NCBI GenBank assembly: GCA_902779765.1 | Contig: CACZCQ010000003.1 | Coordinates: 244,035 to 308,034, forward strand | Length of the DNA: 64,000 bases | Origin: an uncultured Bacteroidia bacterium | GTDB lineage: Bacteria > Bacteroidota > Bacteroidia > Bacteroidales > UBA932 | Direction: 5' to 3' | In this document: positions 9,991 to 17,681 of the stretch, one piece after another | Layout of the letters: each line of letters opens with the position of its first letter | Position numbering within the stretch: position 1 is the stretch's first letter | Made by a program: the position numbers and the translations under genes | Notes under the pieces: model-generated | Database searches by the model: none | Told to the model about the DNA's origin: nothing | The model's input: the letters and a program-made list of their open reading frames with translations, nothing else

Positions 9991-11024
9991 TACTTGTCTA
10001 CCGCCTCCAGTTCAAAAACAAGTGGACAGAAAGATGGAATCGAATTACCCTGGCCGCTGTACCCGTAGCCAAGTATGGAATAAAAGGCGCAGACGACCTT
10101 TTCATGCTGCCTGAGCTTCGACAGGCCGAGAGAGAATCCGTCGATGCTCTTGTCGCCGGTCGAGGTCTCATCCGCCGCCATGGTGGTCTCCTTGTAGTCG
10201 TTTGCCTTCTGGATATACACAGGGGCATAAGTCTTTGAGGACGACCATATTCCGTAAACCTTGGCGGTGTCTTCGATCGTGGTGTCGAACACCTTGCCGT
10301 TGAGCAGGCGTCCGGTGTAGTTTACGCAGAACAGGGAATCGGTACCGTAGGTGGAGGTGTCGTCAGGCTCTTTCAGGGTCTTCAGGTAGAATCCTCTCAT
10401 TAGCGAATCGGAAGGGCTCATCCTCAGTTTCTCACTGACGAACCTTGCCAGCGTGTCGAGTTCCCATTTGACGATATCGGTGGTCTTGCCTTTCAATGTG
10501 ACCGTGCAGATCGCATTGGAACCGCCGTTGGCCTTTAGATACTTCTCGGCGGAATCGTAATCCTTCTTGACGTTGAGCCAGCTGGGGATGACTGCGGTCC
10601 GGGTACCTCCGACCCTCATGCCTTTTATCATTTCAAGGACTCCGGCCTCGGTGTAGTCCCTCAGGTTGATGATCATCTTGGGGCCGTAGTAGTTAGCCTT
10701 GTTGAAACTGCCTGCCTGCTGTGAGGTCTTTTCAACAGTGGTCCCGGTGATGTTGCCGTCGATGTCGAAGGTGGTGAATTCAGTGTAGAGGTACATGTCG
10801 TCCTCCGTGACAAGCTGACCTGAACCGGGCTTGTCATCTATGATGTAGACTCCCAGTCCCTGGGCTTTAGCTTCGGGATGGTTGACCTTTATCCAGGCTT
10901 CGATAAACTCCCTGGCCATGTTGCTGGTGTCCGTCGAGACTTCCTTGGCGCAACTTGTGGCCAGGGCCATCGAGGCTGCGGCCACGCCGAGGATGATTGT
11001 TTTCCGTAATGATAATATGTTCAT
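9990..11024 (-). CDS. FKBP-type peptidyl-prolyl isomerase-like lipoprotein, tandem form
   Basis: Predicted envelope lipoprotein of 344 aa. The start at 11024 gives a classical signal peptide ending in a lipobox (ALATSC, Cys22). The frame's longer upstream extension has no signal and was rejected. Two FKBP-like halves can be read: one around residues 55-160, and a C-terminal half with LFCVNYTGRLLNGKVFDTT and the ending GYGYSGQGNSIPSFCPLVF, typical of FKBP domains. The first half is divergent and may be non-catalytic. Likely a folding factor for exported proteins. It lies 16 bp behind a second FKBP lipoprotein. Confidence 0.82.
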   Translation of the reverse strand: MNILSLRKTIILGVAAASMALATSCAKEVSTDTSNMAREFIEAWIKVNHPEAKAQGLGVYIIDDKPGSGQLVTEDDMYLYTEFTTFDIDGNITGTTVEKTSQQAGSFNKANYYGPKMIINLRDYTEAGVLEMIKGMRVGGTRTAVIPSWLNVKKDYDSAEKYLKANGGSNAICTVTLKGKTTDIVKWELDTLARFVSEKLRMSPSDSLMRGFYLKTLKEPDDTSTYGTDSLFCVNYTGRLLNGKVFDTTIEDTAKVYGIWSSSKTYAPVYIQKANDYKETTMAADETSTGDKSIDGFSLGLSKLRQHEKVVCAFYSILGYGYSGQGNSIPSFCPLVFELEAVDK

Positions 11025-11040
11025 ATCTGTCAATTTCCGC

Positions 11041-11589
11041 TTAATTGTTGCTGACACTCTTGATCCACAAATGATAGGCCAATGCCGAACTTGCGGGGAT
11101 GTTTCCGATCTTCTTGTTGCCGAAACCGTGCTTCCCGCTGAAAAGGACGTAGCATTCATCGCCTCCCTTGACTCCGACCAGACCGTTCTTCAGGCCTTCG
11201 ACAAGATCGTCCTCACCGAGCTTGACGGTGCTGATGTTGAATGCGGTACTGTCCGTGACATTCCACCTTATGGATTTTGCAAAGGTTTCGTAGTTGGTGG
11301 CGAAGACATTGCCGTTTGCGAGGCTTGCGCCGGAAACCACGTATCCGGCATAATAGAATGAGACCGCACCGTTCTCGGCGAGGGATTCTCCTTCTCCGTG
11401 GACCGTCGTCACTACTGCGGATCCCTTGATGTATTCGACCGTCGCTTCCGGATTGGCTTTCTTGAGGGATTCGATGATCTTCTGTATGTTGGTCTCCTGC
11501 TTGTCATAGGTCGTCTCGAGCTGCTTCTTGTTGCAGGACGCAACCAGAAGGGTCATCAGGGACAGGAATATGACAGTGATTCTTCTCAT
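11041..11589 (-). CDS. FKBP-type peptidyl-prolyl isomerase-like lipoprotein, short form
   Basis: A 182-aa predicted lipoprotein (signal peptide with LLVASC, Cys19). After a short linker it carries one FKBP-like fold: VSFYYAGYVV, then a central VEGLKNGLVGVKGGDECYV block and a GHKFG-like flap (KHGFGNKKIGNIPASSALAYH). Several active-site aromatics of canonical FKBP12 are not obvious, so isomerase activity is uncertain; it may be a chaperone-type member. Its ATG overlaps the stop of the DHH phosphoesterase gene by 4 bp. The two neighbouring FKBP lipoproteins probably arose by duplication. Confidence 0.82.
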   Translation of the reverse strand: MRRITVIFLSLMTLLVASCNKKQLETTYDKQETNIQKIIESLKKANPEATVEYIKGSAVVTTVHGEGESLAENGAVSFYYAGYVVSGASLANGNVFATNYETFAKSIRWNVTDSTAFNISTVKLGEDDLVEGLKNGLVGVKGGDECYVLFSGKHGFGNKKIGNIPASSALAYHLWIKSVSNN

Positions 11590-12623
11590 TTTGCAAGAAA
11601 CTCTTCGGATACTTTCAATATGTATGCCTTCGCGCCTTCAGGCGAGGGAATATTTCCAGGGAAGAACAACTTTCCGCCGGCAGCCATCTCATGACCGCCT
11701 CCGTTGAAGTAGCGCATCGCACAGAGATTGGCCGACGTTCCTTCCTTCGACCTGATGGACACGCGGAAACGGCCTTCCTCTTCAGTGAGCAGTATGCTCA
11801 TCCTGACCCTTGATATGGCCAGAGGCAGGTTGACGAAGCCTTCACTCTCTCCCTGCCTGAAATCGAACCTCTTCTGGATCGCCCTGTCCAGGATCATGAA
11901 AGCCGTACCTTCCGGTGTGATTTCCAGGTTCCTGTCCAGCAGATACCCCATCAGCCTGAGCCTGTTCTCCCTGTAGTTGTGGTACAGGCAGGAGAGGATC
12001 CTGTCCCTGTCCACGCCTGCAGCCATGAGCTCGGAAGCCATGTTCAGGGTTCCGGGGAACACGGAATTGGCGAAGTTGTTGGTATCGGTCGTCATGCCGG
12101 TCATTAATGATTCAAGGCATTCCATCGGCAGACGGGCAAGGTCACCTTCAACGTCCGGCATCTCCTTGATTATCCGGAACAGCAGCTCGCAGGTCGAGGA
12201 AACCTCGGTTTCGGAGAATACTATTCCGAATGAATCCCGTTCGGGGTTCAGGTGATGGTCGACCAGGACCTTGGGGGCTGATGAACTGCGGAGTTCGGGT
12301 TCCATGTCCTCGCCCGACCTGGAGAAGGAACTGCAGTCCAGGCAGAACAGGAGGTCGCTCCCGGATATCCTCTCCCTGACTCCTTCAAGGTCCTGGTTGC
12401 AGGTAAGGACGGAGCCTTCCCCGAACCCCTCCAGCATGAAGGCCAGGGATTCCGGTACGCTGTCCGGAACCAGGAGTACGGCATCCTTTCCCCGCATCCC
12501 GGAGAGATAGCTCACGAGCGCGAGTCCGCTGCCCAGGGCGTCTCCGTCCGGGTGGATGTGTACCGATACCGAGATCCTGGAAGCCTCGGCGATCATGGTG
12601 TCAAGTGCAAGGATATTGTTCAT
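11586..12623 (-). CDS. DHH-family phosphoesterase (NrnA-like oligoribonuclease/pAp phosphatase)
   Basis: Cytoplasmic Mn-dependent phosphoesterase, 345 aa. DHH domain motifs are HIHPDGDALGS (residues 22-32), LDCSS, and the name-giving DHH (LVDHHLNPE), followed by DTNNFANS. The C-terminal DHHA1 domain has the GGGHEMAAGG RNA-binding loop. NrnA-type enzymes degrade nanoRNA and 3'-phosphoadenosine-5'-phosphate; some relatives cleave cyclic dinucleotides. The start at 12623 (MNNILALD) was chosen over a frame extension lying in the AT-rich promoter spacer. First gene of the six-gene operon and divergent from 12739. Confidence 0.85.
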   Translation of the reverse strand: MNNILALDTMIAEASRISVSVHIHPDGDALGSGLALVSYLSGMRGKDAVLLVPDSVPESLAFMLEGFGEGSVLTCNQDLEGVRERISGSDLLFCLDCSSFSRSGEDMEPELRSSSAPKVLVDHHLNPERDSFGIVFSETEVSSTCELLFRIIKEMPDVEGDLARLPMECLESLMTGMTTDTNNFANSVFPGTLNMASELMAAGVDRDRILSCLYHNYRENRLRLMGYLLDRNLEITPEGTAFMILDRAIQKRFDFRQGESEGFVNLPLAISRVRMSILLTEEEGRFRVSIRSKEGTSANLCAMRYFNGGGHEMAAGGKLFFPGNIPSPEGAKAYILKVSEEFLAK

Positions 12624-12674
12624 TTGCAGCAGCAAAATTACAAATATTATATTGCATTTCATAAATCAATTTTC

Positions 12675-12682
12675 TAACTTTG
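12675..12682 (+). promoter_or_regulatory. -7 element TAACTTTG upstream of 12739
   Basis: TAnnTTTG match in the divergent spacer, 57 bp before the ATG of the 12739 gene. A reverse-strand candidate, TAATTTTG, lies at 12633-12640, but that is only 10 bp from the opposite start and would leave almost no leader. Confidence 0.5.
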
Positions 12683-12738
12683 TCCAGAATTGACGCTTTG
12701 TCAGTTCCCTTGAATGCAAATCATAATTTCTAAGTATA

Positions 12739-13455
12739 ATGAACAAGACACTGAAAACGATTCTGAGCATCCTGCTCGCGCTTCTGTGCGTATTCCTCGT
12801 TTACAAGATCTATGACGGCGTCATGGAGCCTGTAAGGTTTGAAAAGGACGTCAACGCCAGGAAGAAAGTTGCCATCCAGCAGCTCAAGGACATCCGTGAC
12901 CTCCAGGTTGCTTACAAGAGCGTAAATGACAGGTTCACAGCCTCTTTCGACACCCTCAAGCAGTTCTACAAGAACGGAGAGATGATTGTCTTGATGCAGA
13001 TTGGTTCCAAGGATGACTCCCTTGCATGGGCCCACACCCAGGAGGTGAAGAAGGCTGCCAAGGGCAAGCTCACCGATGCCGATCTCTTCAGGCTGTACCA
13101 GCAGGGAGACAACAAACTCGTATTCGCGATCCAGAACAAGATCCCTGTGAGGGACACCCTGTTCAACCACAGGACCGACTTCAACATCGACACTATCGAC
13201 AAGATCCCGTTCGCCGTCGATGAGACAGGTTCGGCTGAGATTACCGATGTCGAGATGGCTGCCATCGTGAAGAAGGTCTCCGGTGTCGACGTGCCTCTCT
13301 TCGAGGCCAAGATGCCTTACAAGTCCCTGCTCCGTGGTCTTGATCATCAGCTCATCGTCAACCTCGTTGCCGAACGCGAGGATCTGGGCCAGTATGAAGG
13401 TCTCCAGGTAGGAAGCATCACCGCTCCGAACAACAACGCGGGTAACTGGGAGTAG
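12739..13455 (+). CDS. conserved hypothetical membrane-anchored protein
   Basis: 238 aa, function unknown. One N-terminal transmembrane helix (about residues 7-24) precedes a mostly helical, charged region (about 30-125, possible coiled coil) and a C-terminal soluble part with alternating beta-like segments. The topology looks like a type II membrane protein facing the periplasm. It precedes DUF3822 and rsmD by 8 bp and may be co-transcribed. I recognise this only as a protein conserved in Bacteroidota next to DUF3822; no catalytic motif is visible. Confidence 0.8.
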   Translation: MNKTLKTILSILLALLCVFLVYKIYDGVMEPVRFEKDVNARKKVAIQQLKDIRDLQVAYKSVNDRFTASFDTLKQFYKNGEMIVLMQIGSKDDSLAWAHTQEVKKAAKGKLTDADLFRLYQQGDNKLVFAIQNKIPVRDTLFNHRTDFNIDTIDKIPFAVDETGSAEITDVEMAAIVKKVSGVDVPLFEAKMPYKSLLRGLDHQLIVNLVAEREDLGQYEGLQVGSITAPNNNAGNWE

Positions 13456-13463
13456 GACAGAGC

Positions 13464-13958
13464 ATGTCCCGTCACACTCCAAAGGTGGCCCTTGTGCCGT
13501 CCGCATTCTTTGACGCGGCATCTGCAAGAGAGATCTTGTCAAGGACTGTCCTTCTGGAAGAAGACGACAAAGTTGAATACATCAGTTTGCCGGAATATTC
13601 CGCCGAACTGGTGTATTCTCTTTCTGACCCTGAGCCCACTTCTCCGGTCCCTGAGCCTGTCGAATGGCCGGAACTCTACAATGTGATCAAGGCCCTTTCC
13701 GGGGTCAGGGAGCACAACAGGATAGTGGCCTCTTACGGTGACGGCTTTCTGTCACTGGCGGCGGCCCAGGGTGAGAAGCTTCTGTTGGCCAATGTGTTCT
13801 CCGCAGCCGATTTCACTACGGCGGAATATTTCCTGTTCATGGCCATCAAGAAACTTCAGCTCAATCCCGAGGTTTCCACGGTCCATTTCCTCACACCTCT
13901 TTCCGGGGATGAAGAGATGTCCCTGTACCGCTATTTCAAGTCGGTGGAGCAGATATGA
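13464..13958 (+). CDS. DUF3822 family protein, short form
   Basis: 164 aa. DUF3822 proteins sit next to rsmD in many Bacteroidota, and some are structurally ASKHA-like; the function is unknown. Recognisable blocks are KVALVPSAFFD near the N-terminus, EKLLLANVFSAADFTTAEYF (about 104-123), and the C-terminal SLYRYFKSVEQI. The family is usually about 240-270 aa; the present gene starts near what is normally an internal block, so the N-terminal part is missing or divergent. A short palindromic repeat (13643-13672) is inserted in-frame and encodes PVPEPVEW. The stop overlaps rsmD as ATGA. Confidence 0.75.
   Translation: MSRHTPKVALVPSAFFDAASAREILSRTVLLEEDDKVEYISLPEYSAELVYSLSDPEPTSPVPEPVEWPELYNVIKALSGVREHNRIVASYGDGFLSLAAAQGEKLLLANVFSAADFTTAEYFLFMAIKKLQLNPEVSTVHFLTPLSGDEEMSLYRYFKSVEQI
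13643..13672 (+). repeat. Palindromic repeat copy 1, inside the DUF3822 gene
   Basis: Core GGTCCCTGAGCCTGTCGAA followed by TGGCC, framed by the inverted arms TCCGG and CCGGA. A second copy with 22 of 24 identical core bases lies in tilS at 59602-59633, in the same translation frame (encoding PVPE-x-VE). Related short palindromes containing CTGAGC and TGTCGAA are scattered in many environmental bacterial genomes. Confidence 0.75.
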
Positions 13959-14485
13959 GGATCATCGGCGGGCGGCTCAAGGGAAAGACTATCAATCCGC
14001 CGGCAGGCTACAAGGCCAGGCCTACCACGGATTTCGCCAGGGAAGGGCTGTTCAATATCCTGAACAATGAATATGAATTCGAGGACCTGAATGTCCTTGA
14101 TCTTTTCGGAGGCACCGGTGCGGTTGCCTTCGAATTTGCTTCCCGTGGAGCTGCGAGGGTGTATTCGGTCGAGATGGTCAGGGAGAATGCTTCCTTCATC
14201 AAGACTGAAGCCAGGCGCCTGGGCCTTGACAATGTGACGATGGTCAGGGACAACGTCTTCGACTTCCTGCCTATCTGCCACGAGAAGTTCGATATAATAT
14301 TCGCCGACCCGCCGTATGCCCTTGAGGGCCTGGAGACGTTGCCTGACAAGGTATTTGCCCAGGATATACTCCATCCCGGCTGTTACTTCATCCTCGAGCA
14401 CGGTGACGAGCATTCCTTCATCGGCCATCCGCGCTTCAAAAAAGAGAAGTGCTACGGTCGCGTGCACTTCTCCTTCTTTGAATGA
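13955..14485 (+). CDS. rsmD: 16S rRNA (guanine-966-N2)-methyltransferase
   Basis: SAM-dependent Rossmann-fold methyltransferase acting on G966 of 16S rRNA during 30S assembly. 176 aa, slightly shorter than E. coli (198). It begins with the hallmark MRIIGGRLKGK, then TTDFAREGLFNIL, the SAM loop LDLFGGTGAVAFEF, and the catalytic Asp118-Pro-Pro-Tyr121. The start overlaps the DUF3822 stop, so translation is coupled. It is the last gene of its plus-strand group; 15 bp separate its stop from the stop of the convergent HerA-like gene. Confidence 0.95.
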   Translation: MRIIGGRLKGKTINPPAGYKARPTTDFAREGLFNILNNEYEFEDLNVLDLFGGTGAVAFEFASRGAARVYSVEMVRENASFIKTEARRLGLDNVTMVRDNVFDFLPICHEKFDIIFADPPYALEGLETLPDKVFAQDILHPGCYFILEHGDEHSFIGHPRFKKEKCYGRVHFSFFE

Positions 14486-14500
14486 TTATCTGTAAGGAAA

Positions 14501-16093
14501 CTATTTCCCCAGGTTCCCGAGGATCGACCGGGTTATCTCGCGTGTGATTGTGCGGGTGGCAGCGCTGGTGGCGCTCTTCACGACCTTTCCTGCACTCTCC
14601 TTTGCAGACGTGTTTTTCTTTTTCCCGGTCACCCTTCCGGATACTTCGTTTCCGATGGCTGTCGCGACAGTGGCGGTAACGGCGGTGATCACAGCCTTGG
14701 TGACCTTGCTCAGTACTCCGGCCTTCTTCTTCGGTGCGGGAACCTTCGCAGCTTTCGTGGAGCCCTTCCCTTGCTTTACCTCCTCATTCTCCGCCTCCTT
14801 CAGCTGAGCCTCCCTTTCGGCCAGAAGGACCTCGAAGGCGCTGTCCCTTTCTATCAGCTTGTCATATTTCCCGTATATCTTGGACTGCTTGATGATCTGG
14901 CTTCTCTGGCTTTCGTCTATGGCTCCGATCTGGCTTAACGGGAACAGCACCCTGGCTTTCTGGACCACGCTGGGAGCACCCTTTTCATCCAGGAATGAAA
15001 CGAGGGCCTCACCTGTTTCGAGACTTGTTATGGCCTCATAGGTGTTGAACTCGGGATTAGTCCTGAAGGTATCCGCAGCCACCTGGACGGCTTTCTGGTC
15101 CCTGGGTGTAAAGGCACGCAGGGCGTGTTGCACCCTGTTACCCAGCTGGCCGAGGATGGTGTCGGGAATATCGGTGGGGCTCTGGGTCACGAAGTAGACT
15201 CCGACACCCTTGCTTCGGATGAGCCTGACCACCTGCTCGATCTTGTCGACAAGGGCCTTTGAGGTCCCGTCGAAGAGCATGTGGGCTTCGTCGAAGAAGA
15301 ACACGAGTTTCGGAAGGTCCATGTCTCCGACTTCCGGGAGGGTGACATAGAGCTCCGACAGCAGCCAGAGCAGGAAAGTCGAATATACCTTCGGCTTGAG
15401 CATCAGTTTGTCGGCGGCCAGGACGCTCATGACACCCTTGCCACCTTCCGTGGCGAGGAGGTCGTAGATGTCGAAGGAAGGCTGTCCGAAGAACTTGTCC
15501 GCACCCTCGTTCTCGAGGGTCAGAAGGGACCTCTGTATCGCTCCGACAGACGCAGGAGCGATGTTGCCGTAGATCTGTGAATACTCGGAAGCATGCTCGG
15601 AGATGAAGTTGAGGCAGGACCTGAGGTCCTTGATGTCGTCCAGCAGCAGCCCCCTTTCGTCAGCAATCCTGAAAAGGATGTTGAGCACACCTTCCTGGGT
15701 GTCGTTCAGGCCCAGGATACGGGTGAGCAGCTGGGGACCCATCTGGGAGATGGTGCACCTCATCGGATGTCCCTGCTCTCCGAACACATCGTAGAAGCGG
15801 ACCGGGCAGCTCTGGAACTGGGGATTCTCTATTCCGAACTCCGGCATCCTCTTCTCGATGAAGCCGCTTGTCCTTCCGGGCTGGGAGATTCCAGAGAGGT
15901 CTCCCTTCATGTCCGCCATGAAGCAGGGAACTCCCGCCTGGCAGAAACTCTCGGCCATCACCTGCAAGGTGACTGTCTTTCCGGTACCGGTAGCACCGGC
16001 CACAAGTCCGTGTCTGTTGGCCATCTTCCCTACGATGGAGAGAGGACCTTTTTCACAATGGGCTATCCAAAGCCCGTGGGTTGAGTCGAACAT
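14501..16093 (-). CDS. HerA-like ATPase, DUF853 family (YjgR-like)
   Basis: 530-aa FtsK/HerA-superfamily ATPase of unknown cellular role. Near the N-terminus is the Walker A GATGTGKT (about residues 33-40); the Walker B VFFFDEAHMLF lies near residue 265, and the ring-ATPase sensor and arginine regions follow (VYFVTQSPTDIPDTILGQLG). A Lys/Ala/Thr-rich low-complexity tail (about 435-530) ends the protein and may bind nucleic acid. E. coli YjgR has the same architecture. It lies 11 bp downstream of the cstA-like gene on the same strand, which suggests co-transcription without an obvious functional link. Confidence 0.88.
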   Translation of the reverse strand: MFDSTHGLWIAHCEKGPLSIVGKMANRHGLVAGATGTGKTVTLQVMAESFCQAGVPCFMADMKGDLSGISQPGRTSGFIEKRMPEFGIENPQFQSCPVRFYDVFGEQGHPMRCTISQMGPQLLTRILGLNDTQEGVLNILFRIADERGLLLDDIKDLRSCLNFISEHASEYSQIYGNIAPASVGAIQRSLLTLENEGADKFFGQPSFDIYDLLATEGGKGVMSVLAADKLMLKPKVYSTFLLWLLSELYVTLPEVGDMDLPKLVFFFDEAHMLFDGTSKALVDKIEQVVRLIRSKGVGVYFVTQSPTDIPDTILGQLGNRVQHALRAFTPRDQKAVQVAADTFRTNPEFNTYEAITSLETGEALVSFLDEKGAPSVVQKARVLFPLSQIGAIDESQRSQIIKQSKIYGKYDKLIERDSAFEVLLAEREAQLKEAENEEVKQGKGSTKAAKVPAPKKKAGVLSKVTKAVITAVTATVATAIGNEVSGRVTGKKKNTSAKESAGKVVKSATSAATRTITREITRSILGNLGK

Positions 16094-16104
16094 ATATTTG
16101 TATT

Positions 16105-17586
16105 TTATTTATTGTCTTCCTGTTTGGCGCCCAGGCGCATTTTCATCAACGAAAGGATGCAGCCTGAGACAGCGAATACTGTCAAGCCAATCCATGGGGC
16201 GGCAGCGGCATTGACTCCGAAACCGACCTTGTCCACGAGGATGAAGGTGATGCTGACGGCCGTCATGAAGCCTGCAGGGATTCCGCTGATCAGGTAGCGG
16301 AGCCCCTTCTTGTTCTTGAGAAGATAGACCGTGACTGCCCAGAGCGTGAACACTGCCAGGGTCTGGTTGGCCCACCCGAAATACCTCCAGATGGTGTTGA
16401 ATCCATTCGCATCGGAGATGTTGAACCAGAGCAGAAGGGCGGTGACGATGAAGAGCGGTATGCTGATAACGAGCCTGTTGCGAACAGGTCTCTGGTTGAA
16501 TTTCAGGAAATCGGCTATTATGAGCCTCGTGCTCCTGAGGGCGGTGTCACCGCTGGTGATGGGGGCAGCAACGACCCCGAGGATGGCGAGGACGCCACCA
16601 AGGACTCCCAGCCAGGTCTTGGATACGGTGGTAACCACGGTAGGAGCGGCGGCGGTGATGTCGGAACCGCATTCAGCAGCGCCTCCGTCGAAGAAGAAGT
16701 AGGAGGAGACCGCAGCCCAGACCAGGGCGACCAGTCCTTCCGTGATCATCGAGCCGTAGAATACCGGCCTTCCGAGTTTTTCGTTCTTCAGGCAGCGGGC
16801 CATCAAGGGACTCTGTGTAGCGTGGAAACCGCTGATGGCGCCGCAGGCTATGGTTATGAACAGGCAGGGGAATATGGGCTGTCCGTTGACACCGACAGAA
16901 GGTCCCCTGTTGGCAAGACCGTCCCAGAATTCGGGGATGGAGGGCCATTTGATGAACAAGCCTATCATAAGCGCCACGGCCATGAAAATCAAGGCGAAGG
17001 CGAACAGGGGATAGATCTTGCCGATTATCTTGTCGATCGGGAGCATCGTGGCGATGAAATAGTACACGAAGATCACTCCGACCCAGATCATCATGGATGT
17101 GGAGGATCCGTCACCGGCGATGTCACCGAGGATGATTGCAGGACTGTATACGAATACGGCCGCCACAAGGACCAGAAGCAGCATAGTGAAGACGAGGACG
17201 ACCTTCTTGGTTCCCTGTCCAAGATAATCTCCTATGATTTCCGGGAGCCCGACCCCGCCTTTCCTCAAGGACAGCATTCCGGTGAGGTAGTCATGGACCG
17301 CACCTGCGAAGATGCATCCGAACACGATCCAGAGATAGGCTGCCGGACCGAATTTGGCTCCCATTATGGCTCCGAAGATCGGACCGGTTCCCGCGATGTT
17401 GAGGAACTGGATCATGAACACTTTCCACGTGGGCAGGGCAACGAAATCGACTCCGTCCGCTTTGGAGATTGCTGGTGTCTGGCGACCGCTGTCAGGTCCG
17501 AAAACCTTCTCTACGAATTTTCCGTAGAGGAGGTAGCCCAGGATAAGGGCGACAAGGCTGAGAATCAAAGAAATCATATCATACAA
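16105..17586 (-). CDS. cstA: CstA family peptide/pyruvate transporter
   Basis: Inner-membrane carbon-starvation protein, 493 aa, with about 13-14 helices. The CstA domain shows GTGPIFGAIMGAKFGPAAYLW (about residues 65-85), the loop with HDYLTGMLSLRKGG, and the block CGAISGFHATQSPLMARC. It is the shorter form frequent in Bacteroidota; E. coli CstA is about 700 aa. Family members import peptides or pyruvate under starvation, and which is moved here is unknown. Met1 at 17586 and a second Met four codons later are both possible starts. Confidence 0.92.
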   Translation of the reverse strand: MYDMISLILSLVALILGYLLYGKFVEKVFGPDSGRQTPAISKADGVDFVALPTWKVFMIQFLNIAGTGPIFGAIMGAKFGPAAYLWIVFGCIFAGAVHDYLTGMLSLRKGGVGLPEIIGDYLGQGTKKVVLVFTMLLLVLVAAVFVYSPAIILGDIAGDGSSTSMMIWVGVIFVYYFIATMLPIDKIIGKIYPLFAFALIFMAVALMIGLFIKWPSIPEFWDGLANRGPSVGVNGQPIFPCLFITIACGAISGFHATQSPLMARCLKNEKLGRPVFYGSMITEGLVALVWAAVSSYFFFDGGAAECGSDITAAAPTVVTTVSKTWLGVLGGVLAILGVVAAPITSGDTALRSTRLIIADFLKFNQRPVRNRLVISIPLFIVTALLLWFNISDANGFNTIWRYFGWANQTLAVFTLWAVTVYLLKNKKGLRYLISGIPAGFMTAVSITFILVDKVGFGVNAAAAPWIGLTVFAVSGCILSLMKMRLGAKQEDNK

Positions 17587-17681
17587 ATATAGTAAAAACT
17601 ATAGTCAAATGATACCTTCCCTTTCGAGAAGGGCCATAGCTTCGATGAGCATGCATCCGCCCGGTTGGGTGGCTGAAGAGG

